The position numbers and the translations under genes were made by a program. From the NCBI GenBank assembly GCA_965243335.1, contig OZ251545.1, positions 1 through 64,000 on the forward strand: a stretch of 64,000 nt of DNA, in the 5' to 3' direction. The notes beneath the pieces are model-generated. The model worked only from the letters and a program-made list of their open reading frames with translations, was not told where the DNA came from and did no database searches. Shown here piece by piece: positions 33,961 to 41,852 of this stretch. This DNA comes from JAJDXW01 sp965243335 (GTDB taxonomy: Bacteria > Pseudomonadota > Gammaproteobacteria > HK1). Within the stretch, counting starts at the first letter, position 1; the number at the start of each line of letters is the position of its first letter.

Positions 33961-36516
33961 ATGAGCGCGCTGCTCGAGGTGAAGGCGCTGAGCGCGGGGT
34001 ACGGTCGGGCGCCGGTGCTCCACGGGGTGGACTTCGCGGTCGAGGAGGGCGAGATCGTGGGGGTGCTCGGCCACAACGGCATGGGCAAGACCACGCTCCT
34101 CAAGACCATCATGGGGATCGTCCCCGCGACCGGCGGGGTCGTCGGCTACGCGGGCCTCGACCTCACCCGGGAGCGGGCGAGCGAGCGGGCGCGGCTCGGG
34201 ATCGGGTACGTGCCGCAGGGGCGGGGCATCTTCCCCGGCTTGAGCGTCCTCGACAACATCCGCATGGGGATCGCGGCCCACGGCGGCGAGGAGGAAGACG
34301 CGGTGCGGCGGACCCTCGCCGGGTTTCCGCGCCTGGAACCGCTCCTCGACCGGGAAGGCGGGGCGCTCTCGGGCGGCGAGCAGCAGCTCCTCGCGATCGC
34401 CCGCTGCCTCATCTCCGAGCCCGAGCTGATCCTCCTCGACGAGCCGACGGAGGGCATCCAGCCCTCCATCGTCGACGCGATCATCGACCTCCTCCGGGCG
34501 CTCAACCGCGAGCAGGGCGTCACCATCGTGATGGTGGAGCAGAACCTCGACTTCATCACCGAGCTGTCCGACCGGGTGCTGCTTTTCCGCAAGGGGATCA
34601 TCGCCGGCGAGGTCAAGGGGGCGGACGCGGCCAACCCCGCCCTCATCGAGGAGTTCACGGGCTTCGGCGCGGGCGCGAGCGGCGCGCCGTCCAGAGCCGG
34701 CGGCGCGCCCTCCACGGCCGGCGCGGGCGCGGCGCACCGGGCCTCCGCCCCGCCTGCCGGGAGCCGTTCGGTCCTCCCGCCCGCCGCGCGCGCCGGAACC
34801 GCGCCGGCGGCCCCCCCGCCATCCGGGCCTCGTCCGCACGCCGCCCGCTCCACGGCGGGGGCGCCCGCGCCGTGGAGCGGCGCGCCATCGCATCGGGCCG
34901 GCGCGCCCCGCCCGGCCGGCGCCCCGGGTCCGGGCGGTCCGTCGTCGAGCCCGCCCCCGCCCACCGCGCCCCGCCCCGCCCTCAACGAGAGGATTGCCTA
35001 CATGACCGTCCAGCGACCCACCCACGCGCAGCTCGGGGAGATCGCCCGCGAGCTCGGCATGAGCATGTCGGACGCCCGCGTCCAGGAGTTCCTCGACGTC
35101 ATGCAGGGCACCCTCGACGCCTACGACGTCGTGGACGCGATGCCGGACCACCTGCCGCCCGTGCTCTATCCGCGGACGGCGGGCCACCGCCCCTCGCCCG
35201 AGGAGAACCCCCTCAACGCCTGGTACGTGAAGACCGAGGTGCGCGGCGCCCCGCGCGGGCCGCTCCACGGGCGGACGGTGGCGCTCAAGGACAACGTCTG
35301 CCTCGCGGGCGTGCCGATGATGAACGGGGCCTCGACCCTCAAGGGCTACACGCCGGACGTCGACGCCACCATCGTCACCCGCCTGCTCGACGCGGGGGCG
35401 ACCATCGCCGGCAAGGCGCACTGCGAGTACTTCTGCCTCTCCGGGGGCAGCCACACCAACGCGACGGGGCCGGTCCAGAACCCGCACCGGGCGGGATACT
35501 CGGCGGGCGGGTCGTCCTCGGGGTCGGGGGCCCTCGTCGGCGGCGGCTTCGTGGACATGGCGATCGGGGGCGACCAGGGCGGGTCGATCCGCATCCCCGC
35601 CTCGTACAGCGGCTGCTACGGCATGAAGCCGACCCACGGCCTCGTCCCCTATACCGGGGTCATGCCCATCGAGGCGACCATCGACCACACCGGCCCGATG
35701 ACGCAGAACGTGCGCGACAACGCGGTGATGCTGCAAGCGATCGCGGGGGCGGACGGCCTCGACCCGCGCCAGTACGACCCGCAGGTGGACGACTACACCG
35801 GGGCCATCGGGCGCGGCGCCGGGGGCCTTCGCATCGGGGTGGTGAAGGAGGGCTTCGGGCTCGCCGCCTCCGAGCCGGACGTGGATGCGAAGGTCCGCGC
35901 CGGGGCGGAGCTCTTCCGGCGGCTCGGGGCGACGGTGGACGAGGTCTCGATCCCCGCCCATCTCGGCGGCCCGGCCATCTGGACCCCGATCGCCCTCGAG
36001 GGCCTCACCAACCAGATGATGCACGGCAACGGCATGGGCACCGGCTGGGAGGGGATGTACACGACCTCGCTCCTCGACTTCCACGCCAACTGGCGAAGCC
36101 GTGCGGACGAGCTCTCCGACACCCTCAAGATCTGCATGTTCATGGGGCAGTACTACCTGAAGCACCACCGGGGGCACTACTACGCGAAGGCGCAGAACCT
36201 CGCGCGGCAGCTAAGGGAGGAGTACGACCGGATGTTCGGGGCCTACGATCTGCTGCTGATGCCGACCCTGCCGATGAAGGCGACCCCGCTCCCGCCGCCC
36301 GACGCGCCGCTCGCCCTCTACTGCCAGCGGGCGTTCGAGATGCTGCCGAACACCGCGCCCTTCGACGTGACCGGCCACCCCGCGATGTCCATCCCCTGCG
36401 GGATGAGCGACGGCCTGCCGGTCGGCCTGATGCTGGTGGCCGCGAAGTGGCGGGAGGCCGCCATCTACCGCGCCGCCGCCGCCTTCGAGCAGGCGGACGA
36501 CTGGCGCCGGATGTAG
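33961..36516 (+). CDS. LivF/UrtE-type ABC ATPase fused in frame to an amidase
   Basis: 851 residues in one uninterrupted frame. Residues 1-236 are a complete LivF-type ATPase: Walker A GHNGMGKTT, LSGGEQQLLAIARC, LILLDEPTEGI, MVEQNL. Residues 237-347 are a Pro/Ala/Gly linker with no domain. Residues 348-851 are an amidase-signature enzyme resembling nitrile-hydratase-linked amidases (EC 3.5.1.4 type), with the Lys in VALKDNV and the Ser-rich GGSSSGSGAL and GGDQGGSIRIPAS loops forming the Ser-Ser-Lys triad. The amidase could also start separately at ATG 35002, which has AGAGGA 8 bases upstream. The enzyme would hydrolyse imported amides to acid and ammonia. Confidence 0.9.
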   Translation: MSALLEVKALSAGYGRAPVLHGVDFAVEEGEIVGVLGHNGMGKTTLLKTIMGIVPATGGVVGYAGLDLTRERASERARLGIGYVPQGRGIFPGLSVLDNIRMGIAAHGGEEEDAVRRTLAGFPRLEPLLDREGGALSGGEQQLLAIARCLISEPELILLDEPTEGIQPSIVDAIIDLLRALNREQGVTIVMVEQNLDFITELSDRVLLFRKGIIAGEVKGADAANPALIEEFTGFGAGASGAPSRAGGAPSTAGAGAAHRASAPPAGSRSVLPPAARAGTAPAAPPPSGPRPHAARSTAGAPAPWSGAPSHRAGAPRPAGAPGPGGPSSSPPPPTAPRPALNERIAYMTVQRPTHAQLGEIARELGMSMSDARVQEFLDVMQGTLDAYDVVDAMPDHLPPVLYPRTAGHRPSPEENPLNAWYVKTEVRGAPRGPLHGRTVALKDNVCLAGVPMMNGASTLKGYTPDVDATIVTRLLDAGATIAGKAHCEYFCLSGGSHTNATGPVQNPHRAGYSAGGSSSGSGALVGGGFVDMAIGGDQGGSIRIPASYSGCYGMKPTHGLVPYTGVMPIEATIDHTGPMTQNVRDNAVMLQAIAGADGLDPRQYDPQVDDYTGAIGRGAGGLRIGVVKEGFGLAASEPDVDAKVRAGAELFRRLGATVDEVSIPAHLGGPAIWTPIALEGLTNQMMHGNGMGTGWEGMYTTSLLDFHANWRSRADELSDTLKICMFMGQYYLKHHRGHYYAKAQNLARQLREEYDRMFGAYDLLLMPTLPMKATPLPPPDAPLALYCQRAFEMLPNTAPFDVTGHPAMSIPCGMSDGLPVGLMLVAAKWREAAIYRAAAAFEQADDWRRM

Positions 36517-36525
36517 CTGGCAGCA

Positions 36526-36554
36526 CCATGGACGGGATAGCGCTCCGTCCATGG
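36526..36554. terminator. Hairpin closing the amide-transport operon
   Basis: A perfect 10-bp stem (CCATGGACGG / CCGTCCATGG) with a 9-base loop lies 10 bases after the amidase stop codon. There is no long U-run, so it may need help or act as an RNA stabiliser. Confidence 0.6.
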
Positions 36555-36644
36555 CGTCACACCTCTTTCGAGCGCCGCGCTTCTTCCAAAAGGGCTGGTT
36601 TCACACTACACTTCACACTCGGAAGCAGGCAGGAGGGCCACGAG

Positions 36645-37463
36645 ATGAGGGAGGTGCGGCCGCTGAACCCGACGCCGGTTCGCGAGGTCCCCTTGCCGAA
36701 CGCGCCCCTCGCCCGGGTCATCGCCCAAGCCAGGTTTCCGGCCATCCTGTCGATCCGCGACCCGGACAAGGCAGCGGTTTTCCAGGAGGAGCTTCGCGAG
36801 ATCTATCCACATCTCAACGAAGAGCAGGTCCACGCCATTGAGCTGACGGAGAGCCAGCCGCCGAACGTCCGCCAGGGTCTCATCTGGCGGCTGGCGGATT
36901 CGGAGCAAAGCCCGCGGTGGCGGGTTTCCCTGGGAGTGGACTTCGTGTCGCTCGAAACATCCGACTACAAGAGTCGGCAGGATTTCCTCGACCGGCTGCG
37001 CGCCGTCCTCACTGCGGTCGAGAATGCCTTCAGGCCGTCGGGCGCCCAACGCCTCGGGCTGCGCTACATCGATCGGCTGACAGGCGAGGCTGCCGGAGAC
37101 GTCGCCGATCTGATTCGACCCGAAGTGCTCGGCATCATGGGTTCGACCGAGCCTCGGCCACTCGATCTCCGCGATTCGATCGTCCTCATGATGACCGAGG
37201 CGCGATTCCACGGTCCCGATGGCAGCCCGATCCAAGGTCGTTGGGGTATGCTGCCTCCGAACACGACCTACGATCCCAACGTACTCGAGCCGGTCGCCGG
37301 AAAGAGCTGGGTTCTGGATCTGGACATGGCTACGCTGGAGCCCAGCCCCTTCTCGACGGACGCTCTGGTGACCACCGCGACAGGTTTCGCCGAATCTCTT
37401 TATTGGCTCTTTCGTCAAATGGTTACGGACGAGTTCCTGAGATTCCACGGAGGAGAACCATGA
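36645..37463 (+). CDS. TIGR04255-family protein
   Basis: 272 residues from ATG 36645, with AGGAGGG about 8 bases upstream. The N-terminus PLPNAPLARVIAQARFPAIL is the mark of the sporadically distributed TIGR04255 family, followed by RVSLGVDFVSLETSDYKSRQDFL and LGLRYIDRL. The family function is unknown, and its members occur in variable regions. The stop overlaps the HTH gene start by 4 bp, so it is the first gene of a coupled three-gene unit. G+C content is a little lower than in the transporter operon. Confidence 0.88.
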   Translation: MREVRPLNPTPVREVPLPNAPLARVIAQARFPAILSIRDPDKAAVFQEELREIYPHLNEEQVHAIELTESQPPNVRQGLIWRLADSEQSPRWRVSLGVDFVSLETSDYKSRQDFLDRLRAVLTAVENAFRPSGAQRLGLRYIDRLTGEAAGDVADLIRPEVLGIMGSTEPRPLDLRDSIVLMMTEARFHGPDGSPIQGRWGMLPPNTTYDPNVLEPVAGKSWVLDLDMATLEPSPFSTDALVTTATGFAESLYWLFRQMVTDEFLRFHGGEP

Positions 37464-38131
37464 CCGCGCCATCACTACGAGACGTGCAGAACGCGCCCAC
37501 GTCCGCGGCTGGCCCCATGCGGCGTACCGGCCTCGCGGTCACCATCGCGGGGATTCTCGTCACCAGCCCGCCCTCGGGCTCGGCGACCTCCAACGCCTAT
37601 GAGATGCCTCGCCCCATGGAGCGAACGACCACGGGTCCACCAGGGCAGGTCCGGTACGTACCGGCGGAATCCACCGCGGAGGCCATCCTGGAGATCCGGC
37701 GGCGGTCCGGCCTGACCTGGGAGGAGATGAGCGATCTGTTCCACGTGTCGCGCCGGAGCATCCATCATTGGGCTAGTGGCAAGCCTCCGTCCGCCAGGCA
37801 TGAACGAGCGCTTCGCCAAGCGTTGGCCGCGATCCGCAGACTCGACCGGGGCGATCAGAGGGGCACCCGCGCCCGGCTTCTGGCCGCTGATTACCCCGCG
37901 GGTCTTTCCGCACTCGACATGATGCGTGAGGGTCGTTTCGGCGAAATCATGGCGTCGGCAGAGGGAAGCCGGACATCGATGCGCCCTCGCGTTCAGCTCT
38001 CCCGAGAGGCCCGGGAGGCGCGTCGGCCTCCGTCGCCGATGCTCCTCCTGGAAGCGGAGCAGGGACGGCCGGACGTTCCGGCCAAGGCGCGGGCTGTTCG
38101 CGGGGTGCGAACGTCCATGAAGACGGACTGA
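37460..38131 (+). CDS. Helix-turn-helix protein coupled to the TIGR04255 gene
   Basis: 223 residues from ATG 37460. Residues 73-125 form a helix-turn-helix (ILEIRRRSGLTWEEMSDLF, VSRRSIHHWASGKPPSARH), with an XRE-like helix order. The N-terminal 70 residues are low in structure and include a hydrophobic stretch (LAVTIAGILVTS). The C-terminal region is Arg/Glu-rich. It may regulate the unit or act with the flanking proteins. The last 30 codons lie in a segment repeated at 41668-41745. Confidence 0.8.
   Translation: MTAPSLRDVQNAPTSAAGPMRRTGLAVTIAGILVTSPPSGSATSNAYEMPRPMERTTTGPPGQVRYVPAESTAEAILEIRRRSGLTWEEMSDLFHVSRRSIHHWASGKPPSARHERALRQALAAIRRLDRGDQRGTRARLLAADYPAGLSALDMMREGRFGEIMASAEGSRTSMRPRVQLSREAREARRPPSPMLLLEAEQGRPDVPAKARAVRGVRTSMKTD
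38042..38120. repeat. Direct repeat, left copy
   Basis: The first 53 bases (CTCCTCCTGGAAGCGGAGCA and onward) are identical to 41668-41720, with weaker similarity for about 25 more. This copy forms the 3' end of the HTH gene. The two copies bracket the unknown gene at 38138 and the graspetide-like cassette. Confidence 0.85.
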
Positions 38132-38137
38132 TGTTCC

Positions 38138-39019
38138 GTGTCCCTGACGAAGGAGGACGAAAGGATCATCGACGAGGCGCTCCGTACCTGGCGTCAGGGG
38201 GACGTCTCCCTGGGCGCCGGGCTGGAGTCTTTGCACCTCGCCGATCTATCTCGTCCCCATAGTCCGGCGTCTCGCCGCGCGGCGTCGTTGTTGGAAGAAA
38301 ACGATGAGACGATCGAACCCGGATCCACTCCCGTCCTCGAGGAAGTGCGGGGCATGGTGATGCTGAGCCAGACTTGCGACGTAATTCGAGGCTGCCGGGA
38401 TCGGCCGTTCGTCGAAGTCGCCCCTCTCACCGAACTTTCGGAACGGGAAGTCGAGGAAATACGCCGCCTGAAGCGGCCGGCCTTTGCCCATGTCCCGGCG
38501 ACGGCCGAAGACGGCCTGGTCGCCGATCTCGACCGCACCATGACGGTCGAGAAGGCTCTTGTCGCCGGATGGACCCGCACCCCTGGCTGGGAGACCGACG
38601 AGGAGCAGCGGAGCTTCGCCGCCGCTATCGCCCGCAAGCGGGCGCGCTTTGCCTTTCCCGACGACTTCGTTGACGCGGCAAAAGGCCTCCAGCGTCGCTT
38701 CGCCGACAAGCACGACAAGCAGACCCTGGAAGGCGCTCATCTGCGGGCACTCCGCGAAATCAAGGTCAGCGCTGCACCGTCATGGAGCGACGATCCGGTT
38801 CATCTTGCCTGGTGGTTCATCAAGGATTCCGACCCCGAAGGGAAGGATGACCGTTGGCCGGAGTTCCTCGACCAGTGGCTCGCCCAGTTCGACTGGTGTG
38901 GCCGGTTCCGTCTCAATTCATCGATCGCCTGCCGGCTCGAAGACATGACCGCGCGGGATTACGTGGAGAGCGACCTCCTCGATCTCGATCGGCTGTCCGT
39001 CCCTCGACGGCCGAGATAG
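38138..39019 (+). CDS. Unknown protein with SQTCD motif, third gene of the TIGR04255 unit
   Basis: 293 residues from GTG 38138, six bases after the HTH gene stop. A central motif, MVMLSQTCDVIRG...RPFVEVAPL (about residues 74-95), recurs in uncharacterised bacterial proteins; the C-terminal half has EIKVSAAPSW and WFIKDSDPEGKD. No catalytic signature is recognised, though the conserved Cys/Asp pair is suggestive. Linkage to a TIGR04255 protein and an HTH protein suggests one functional system. Confidence 0.75.
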   Translation: MSLTKEDERIIDEALRTWRQGDVSLGAGLESLHLADLSRPHSPASRRAASLLEENDETIEPGSTPVLEEVRGMVMLSQTCDVIRGCRDRPFVEVAPLTELSEREVEEIRRLKRPAFAHVPATAEDGLVADLDRTMTVEKALVAGWTRTPGWETDEEQRSFAAAIARKRARFAFPDDFVDAAKGLQRRFADKHDKQTLEGAHLRALREIKVSAAPSWSDDPVHLAWWFIKDSDPEGKDDRWPEFLDQWLAQFDWCGRFRLNSSIACRLEDMTARDYVESDLLDLDRLSVPRRPR

Positions 39020-39544
39020 CAGATCGCCAAGTAGGATCCTGCCGATTCTCACCGAGTTTACGTTGTCGAACAATGGGTTGTATGGAACAGAGGCATGTGC
39101 GCTGTGGGTTTGAGAGTCCGGATCGATCTCGTGGAGGAAGGCGGCGAAACCGTGTATAATCGACGGACCTTGGGCACACAGGCCACTGAAGAAGGCGGTG
39201 GTGGATGGGTCTCAACCACCACGCAGGACCACCAGAAGGGGGGCTCGTCATGAGCGAAATGCATAGAAGCGTACATCGTGCATCCTCAAGATGCGTTCGT
39301 GCGTCCAATCGCACGACGTACCGTCGTCGCAGAGCGAGGCCGACCAGTGGCTCGGCTGTCCGAGGTAGCCGTTCCCGGGACTTCGTTCCGATGTCGAACG
39401 GACAGGGGAGACCGCTTCGACATGGGTGCTTCTCTTCCCATGCCAGCTATGTCGAATGGCCGAGTTTGGGAGTCCTCTCATTCCTTTCCTGCCATACCCC
39501 CCACGACCCGTATCATGACCAACTGACCACGGAGGCCAAGAAAC
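39020..39544 (+). promoter_or_regulatory. Intergenic leader of the graspetide-like cassette
   Basis: No convincing gene in 525 bp. A perfect TATAAT hexamer is at 39155-39160, without a good -35 partner. A 7-bp hairpin (GTGGTGG / CCACCAC) is at 39198-39222. A degraded outer arm of the palindromic element (GAGGCATGTGCGCTGTGGG) is at 39091-39109. Small frames at 39205-39552 have no recognisable features. A strong GGAGG ribosome-binding site stands before the precursor gene at about 39531-39536. Confidence 0.5.
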
Positions 39545-39751
39545 ATGGCTGAGCACATACTAATGACCTGCGCTGTCCGGCGTCCATATCAAACTGTCCC
39601 TGTCGTGCCGGATCACACTCGGTATGATCCCGGAAGGGGTTATTGGATCAAAGATGGAGAGCCGTTGGTCGCTACGTCCGAATTCCTGAGCGGCACTTCC
39701 GCTAGCAAGAAGTGTGATCAAGAAACGGGAGAGGATCAGAAAGGCGAATGA
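39545..39751 (+). CDS. Putative graspetide (ATP-grasp RiPP) precursor peptide
   Basis: 68 residues from ATG 39545 behind GGAGG. The sequence fits the precursor type that accompanies ATP-grasp maturases of the SAV_5884 group. It has a leader with RPYQTVPVVPDHTRYDPG, then a DG-x-PL segment (KDGEPLVATSEFL), and a C-terminal region of alternating Thr/Ser/Lys and Asp/Glu (GTSASKKCDQETGEDQKGE). There, side-chain ester or amide rings between Ser/Thr/Lys and Asp/Glu could be formed. Its stop overlaps the ligase start by 4 bp. The assignment rests on this context and on the residue pattern. The single Cys is not explained. Confidence 0.72.
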   Translation: MAEHILMTCAVRRPYQTVPVVPDHTRYDPGRGYWIKDGEPLVATSEFLSGTSASKKCDQETGEDQKGE

Positions 39752-40710
39752 ATCCTCACGTTCTCATACTTTCGGGTCTGTACGATTTTTCGACAGACCT
39801 CGTAGCTTTGCAGCTACAACGCATCGGAGTGCCTTATATACGCCTAAACAGGGAACAACTTGCCGAGCATTCGCTTACGCTCGATCCTCTCGTTCCCGAG
39901 CTGACCATACATGGCCCAGCAGGCACCTGCAATGTGGGCCAAAATCTGCGATCTGTCTGGTTCCGTCAGCCCGTTTTTCTAAGAAATACTCCTCCGACCC
40001 CGCTTTCGCTCCAAGATCAACTTGAACGATCTCAATGGACGGCATTTCTTCGGGCGCTATGTGTTTTCCGTGATGCGGCTTGGATGAATTTTCCAGCCGC
40101 CACTTATCTTGCGGAAGCCAAACCTTATCAGCTATCCATTGCATCTAGTTGCGGATTTCAGATTCCGGAAACGCTGGTCACCAACGATGCACATCGCATC
40201 CGTAGTGCGTTTCCAGAAACTCTTGTCATCAAATCACTGGATACAGTATTGTTGCGGGATGGAGATGATTGCCTCTTCACTTATACAACTCTGAATTCAA
40301 AAAATGAGTTAATGGAAAATAATGTCAATACAGTACCTCTGCTTGCACAATATGCATTGAAAGACAAGATCGATCTACGAGTTACCGTGATTGGTGACGA
40401 AATATTTGCAGTCCGTATACTTTCGAATGAAGCTGGGATTCCCGGCGATTGGCGCTTGATACCGAAGGCCGATCTGGAATACGAAGACATTGTGCTAACC
40501 GAAGATATAGCTCAAAGTTGTTTTCTACTGACGCGCCGTCTCGGTCTTTCCTTTTCTGCTATTGATTTAATTGAGACTACTCAAGGAATTTTTTTCATCG
40601 AAATAAACCCTACCGGAGAATGGGGGTGGCTATCAACGACTGAACGGCCAATTGATCATGCCATAGCTTCTTGGTTAGAGAATCCTTCTTGTGTGAAGAA
40701 ATCGGACTGA
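39748..40710 (+). CDS. ATP-grasp peptide ligase (MvdD/graspetide-synthetase-like)
   Basis: 320 residues. The N-terminal part (VLILSGLYDFSTDLVALQLQ, then VPYIRLNREQL) is the usual pre-ATP-grasp domain. The ligase core includes EAKPYQLSIASSCGFQIPETLVTND, LVIKSLDTV, DLRVTVIGDEIFAVRI, and the metal-binding IDLIETTQGIFFIEINPTGEWGWL. The E-I-N-P-x-G-x-W end is the mark of microviridin-type ligases that form ester or amide cross-links in a precursor peptide using ATP. It is coupled to the 68-residue precursor gene. Codon use is AT-richer than in flanking genes. Confidence 0.85.
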   Translation: MNPHVLILSGLYDFSTDLVALQLQRIGVPYIRLNREQLAEHSLTLDPLVPELTIHGPAGTCNVGQNLRSVWFRQPVFLRNTPPTPLSLQDQLERSQWTAFLRALCVFRDAAWMNFPAATYLAEAKPYQLSIASSCGFQIPETLVTNDAHRIRSAFPETLVIKSLDTVLLRDGDDCLFTYTTLNSKNELMENNVNTVPLLAQYALKDKIDLRVTVIGDEIFAVRILSNEAGIPGDWRLIPKADLEYEDIVLTEDIAQSCFLLTRRLGLSFSAIDLIETTQGIFFIEINPTGEWGWLSTTERPIDHAIASWLENPSCVKKSD

Positions 40711-40715
40711 TTCCG

Positions 40716-41339
40716 ATGCGTATTCCCAGATTTGTCGAAGAGATATTTCCCTTTGTTAGCTATTTGGTGTTCTCGCGCCGCCAGAGACGACGTAGCAAGT
40801 CGAGCGAAATATTGAACGAAAGAGAATACGTAGATTATAGTGATATCCCAGAAGACAAGATCAAGGATAGGTTAAAGGAGGAATATCAGCGAGCATTGGC
40901 GATAGACGAAAAGACCTCGAAGTTAACATTTTCATTTTCTATAGCACTGACTTTTGTTGGGGCCGCCATGGTTTTCTTGAAATCCATTGTATTTTCTGTC
41001 GCTATGCAGACGAACCTTTCGGTGCTGATAAATTTCTTGATTTTCTTCGGCCTGTTTTATTGTATAATTGCTGGTTTGGTGGCGCTGGGTGCATTGCGTA
41101 CTGCACCATTGCATGGCTATGGCACTTCATTATTGCTGAAACAACCTGAATTCAGAAAGAAGATATTGGCGGAATCCCTTGCTCGTCAGGAAATCAGCAA
41201 TCTCGTTCGACATTTACGGAATGAAGCAGCATTTCAATCATTGAGAAACGGCCTCTTGTTTTTCATTGTAGTGATCATGATGTTTGTGGGAACGTCTGTA
41301 TATCAACTTCTTTCTACGTTCTTATTGAAAATTTGTTGA
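40716..41339 (+). CDS. Three-helix membrane protein of the graspetide-like cassette
   Basis: 207 residues from ATG 40716, five bases after the ligase stop. A cytoplasmic-looking N-terminus is followed by a charged helix (DIPEDKIKDRLKEEYQRALAIDEKTSKL). Hydrophobic helices follow at about residues 68-92, 98-125 and 175-200. There is no ABC or protease domain. It could be an exporter component, an immunity protein, or a pore-type effector of the SLATT-like style. None of these can be proved from sequence. AT-rich like the ligase. Confidence 0.75.
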   Translation: MRIPRFVEEIFPFVSYLVFSRRQRRRSKSSEILNEREYVDYSDIPEDKIKDRLKEEYQRALAIDEKTSKLTFSFSIALTFVGAAMVFLKSIVFSVAMQTNLSVLINFLIFFGLFYCIIAGLVALGALRTAPLHGYGTSLLLKQPEFRKKILAESLARQEISNLVRHLRNEAAFQSLRNGLLFFIVVIMMFVGTSVYQLLSTFLLKIC

Positions 41340-41391
41340 GTAGCTCCCAGAGAATACAACCACCGGGTCGAAGTCGATGCGACACGGGGAT

Positions 41392-41650
41392 CCATCGGCC
41401 CTGCATCTGTGGCGGGCGCGCCGGCCGCTGACCTCTTGCGGGATGACGGTGCTTACGACGGGTGGCTGTACGAGGAAATTCGCCGGGTGTACGACGAGCA
41501 CTTCCAGGTCAATGGTCGGTCCAGGTCCAGCTTCTGCGTAGGGGTCGCAATGGCGCGCTGCACGGCAGCTTGACTGACGTGGCGGCTGAGGCTTCAAGGA
41601 GTGGTGCGGGGGCCGATGGGCCTAAAGACCACGCTCGCGGGAGGCGCGCC
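41392..41650 (+). pseudogene. IS3-family transposase (OrfB) remnant
   Basis: The plus strand encodes LYEEIRRVYDEHFQV, matching the EIRRV-x-EN-F-x-VYG segment of IS3-type OrfB. After a frameshift comes VAMARCTAA, then a TGA where one residue is expected, then RLRLQGVVRG. The catalytic DDE part is absent. It is a decayed insertion sequence fragment next to the distal copy of the direct repeat. Confidence 0.75.
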
Positions 41651-41667
41651 GGCCCCCGCCTCCGGTA

Positions 41668-41745
41668 CTCCTCCTGGAAGCGGAGCAGGGACGGCCGGAC
41701 GTTCCGGCCAAGGCGCGGGCCGTTCGTGCAGTGCGAGCGTCCGCG
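41668..41745. repeat. Direct repeat, right copy
   Basis: Matches the end of the HTH gene (38042-38120). In the same frame it reads LLLEAEQGRPDVPAKARAVR and stops later out of context, so it is a gene-end fragment rather than a gene. Between this copy and the methyltransferase at 41853 nothing else is supported. Confidence 0.85.
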
Positions 41746-41852
41746 GAGATTGGCCGATCCTCGACCGGCCCTCGGTCTTCCGGCGGCGTCCCAACGCTGG
41801 GCTCCCGTCAGGCGAGGTAGACCGGCTCTCGTTCCTGCCGCGCAAGCAGCGT

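Noticed and set aside
39120..39160. Complete sigma-70 promoter at the TATAAT hexamer
   Set aside because: The -10 is perfect but no acceptable -35 occurs at 16-18 bp, so it is only noted within the leader entry.
39205..39552. Small genes upstream of the precursor peptide
   Set aside because: Several overlapping frames exist, but none has a good start signal, domain, or composition distinct from background.
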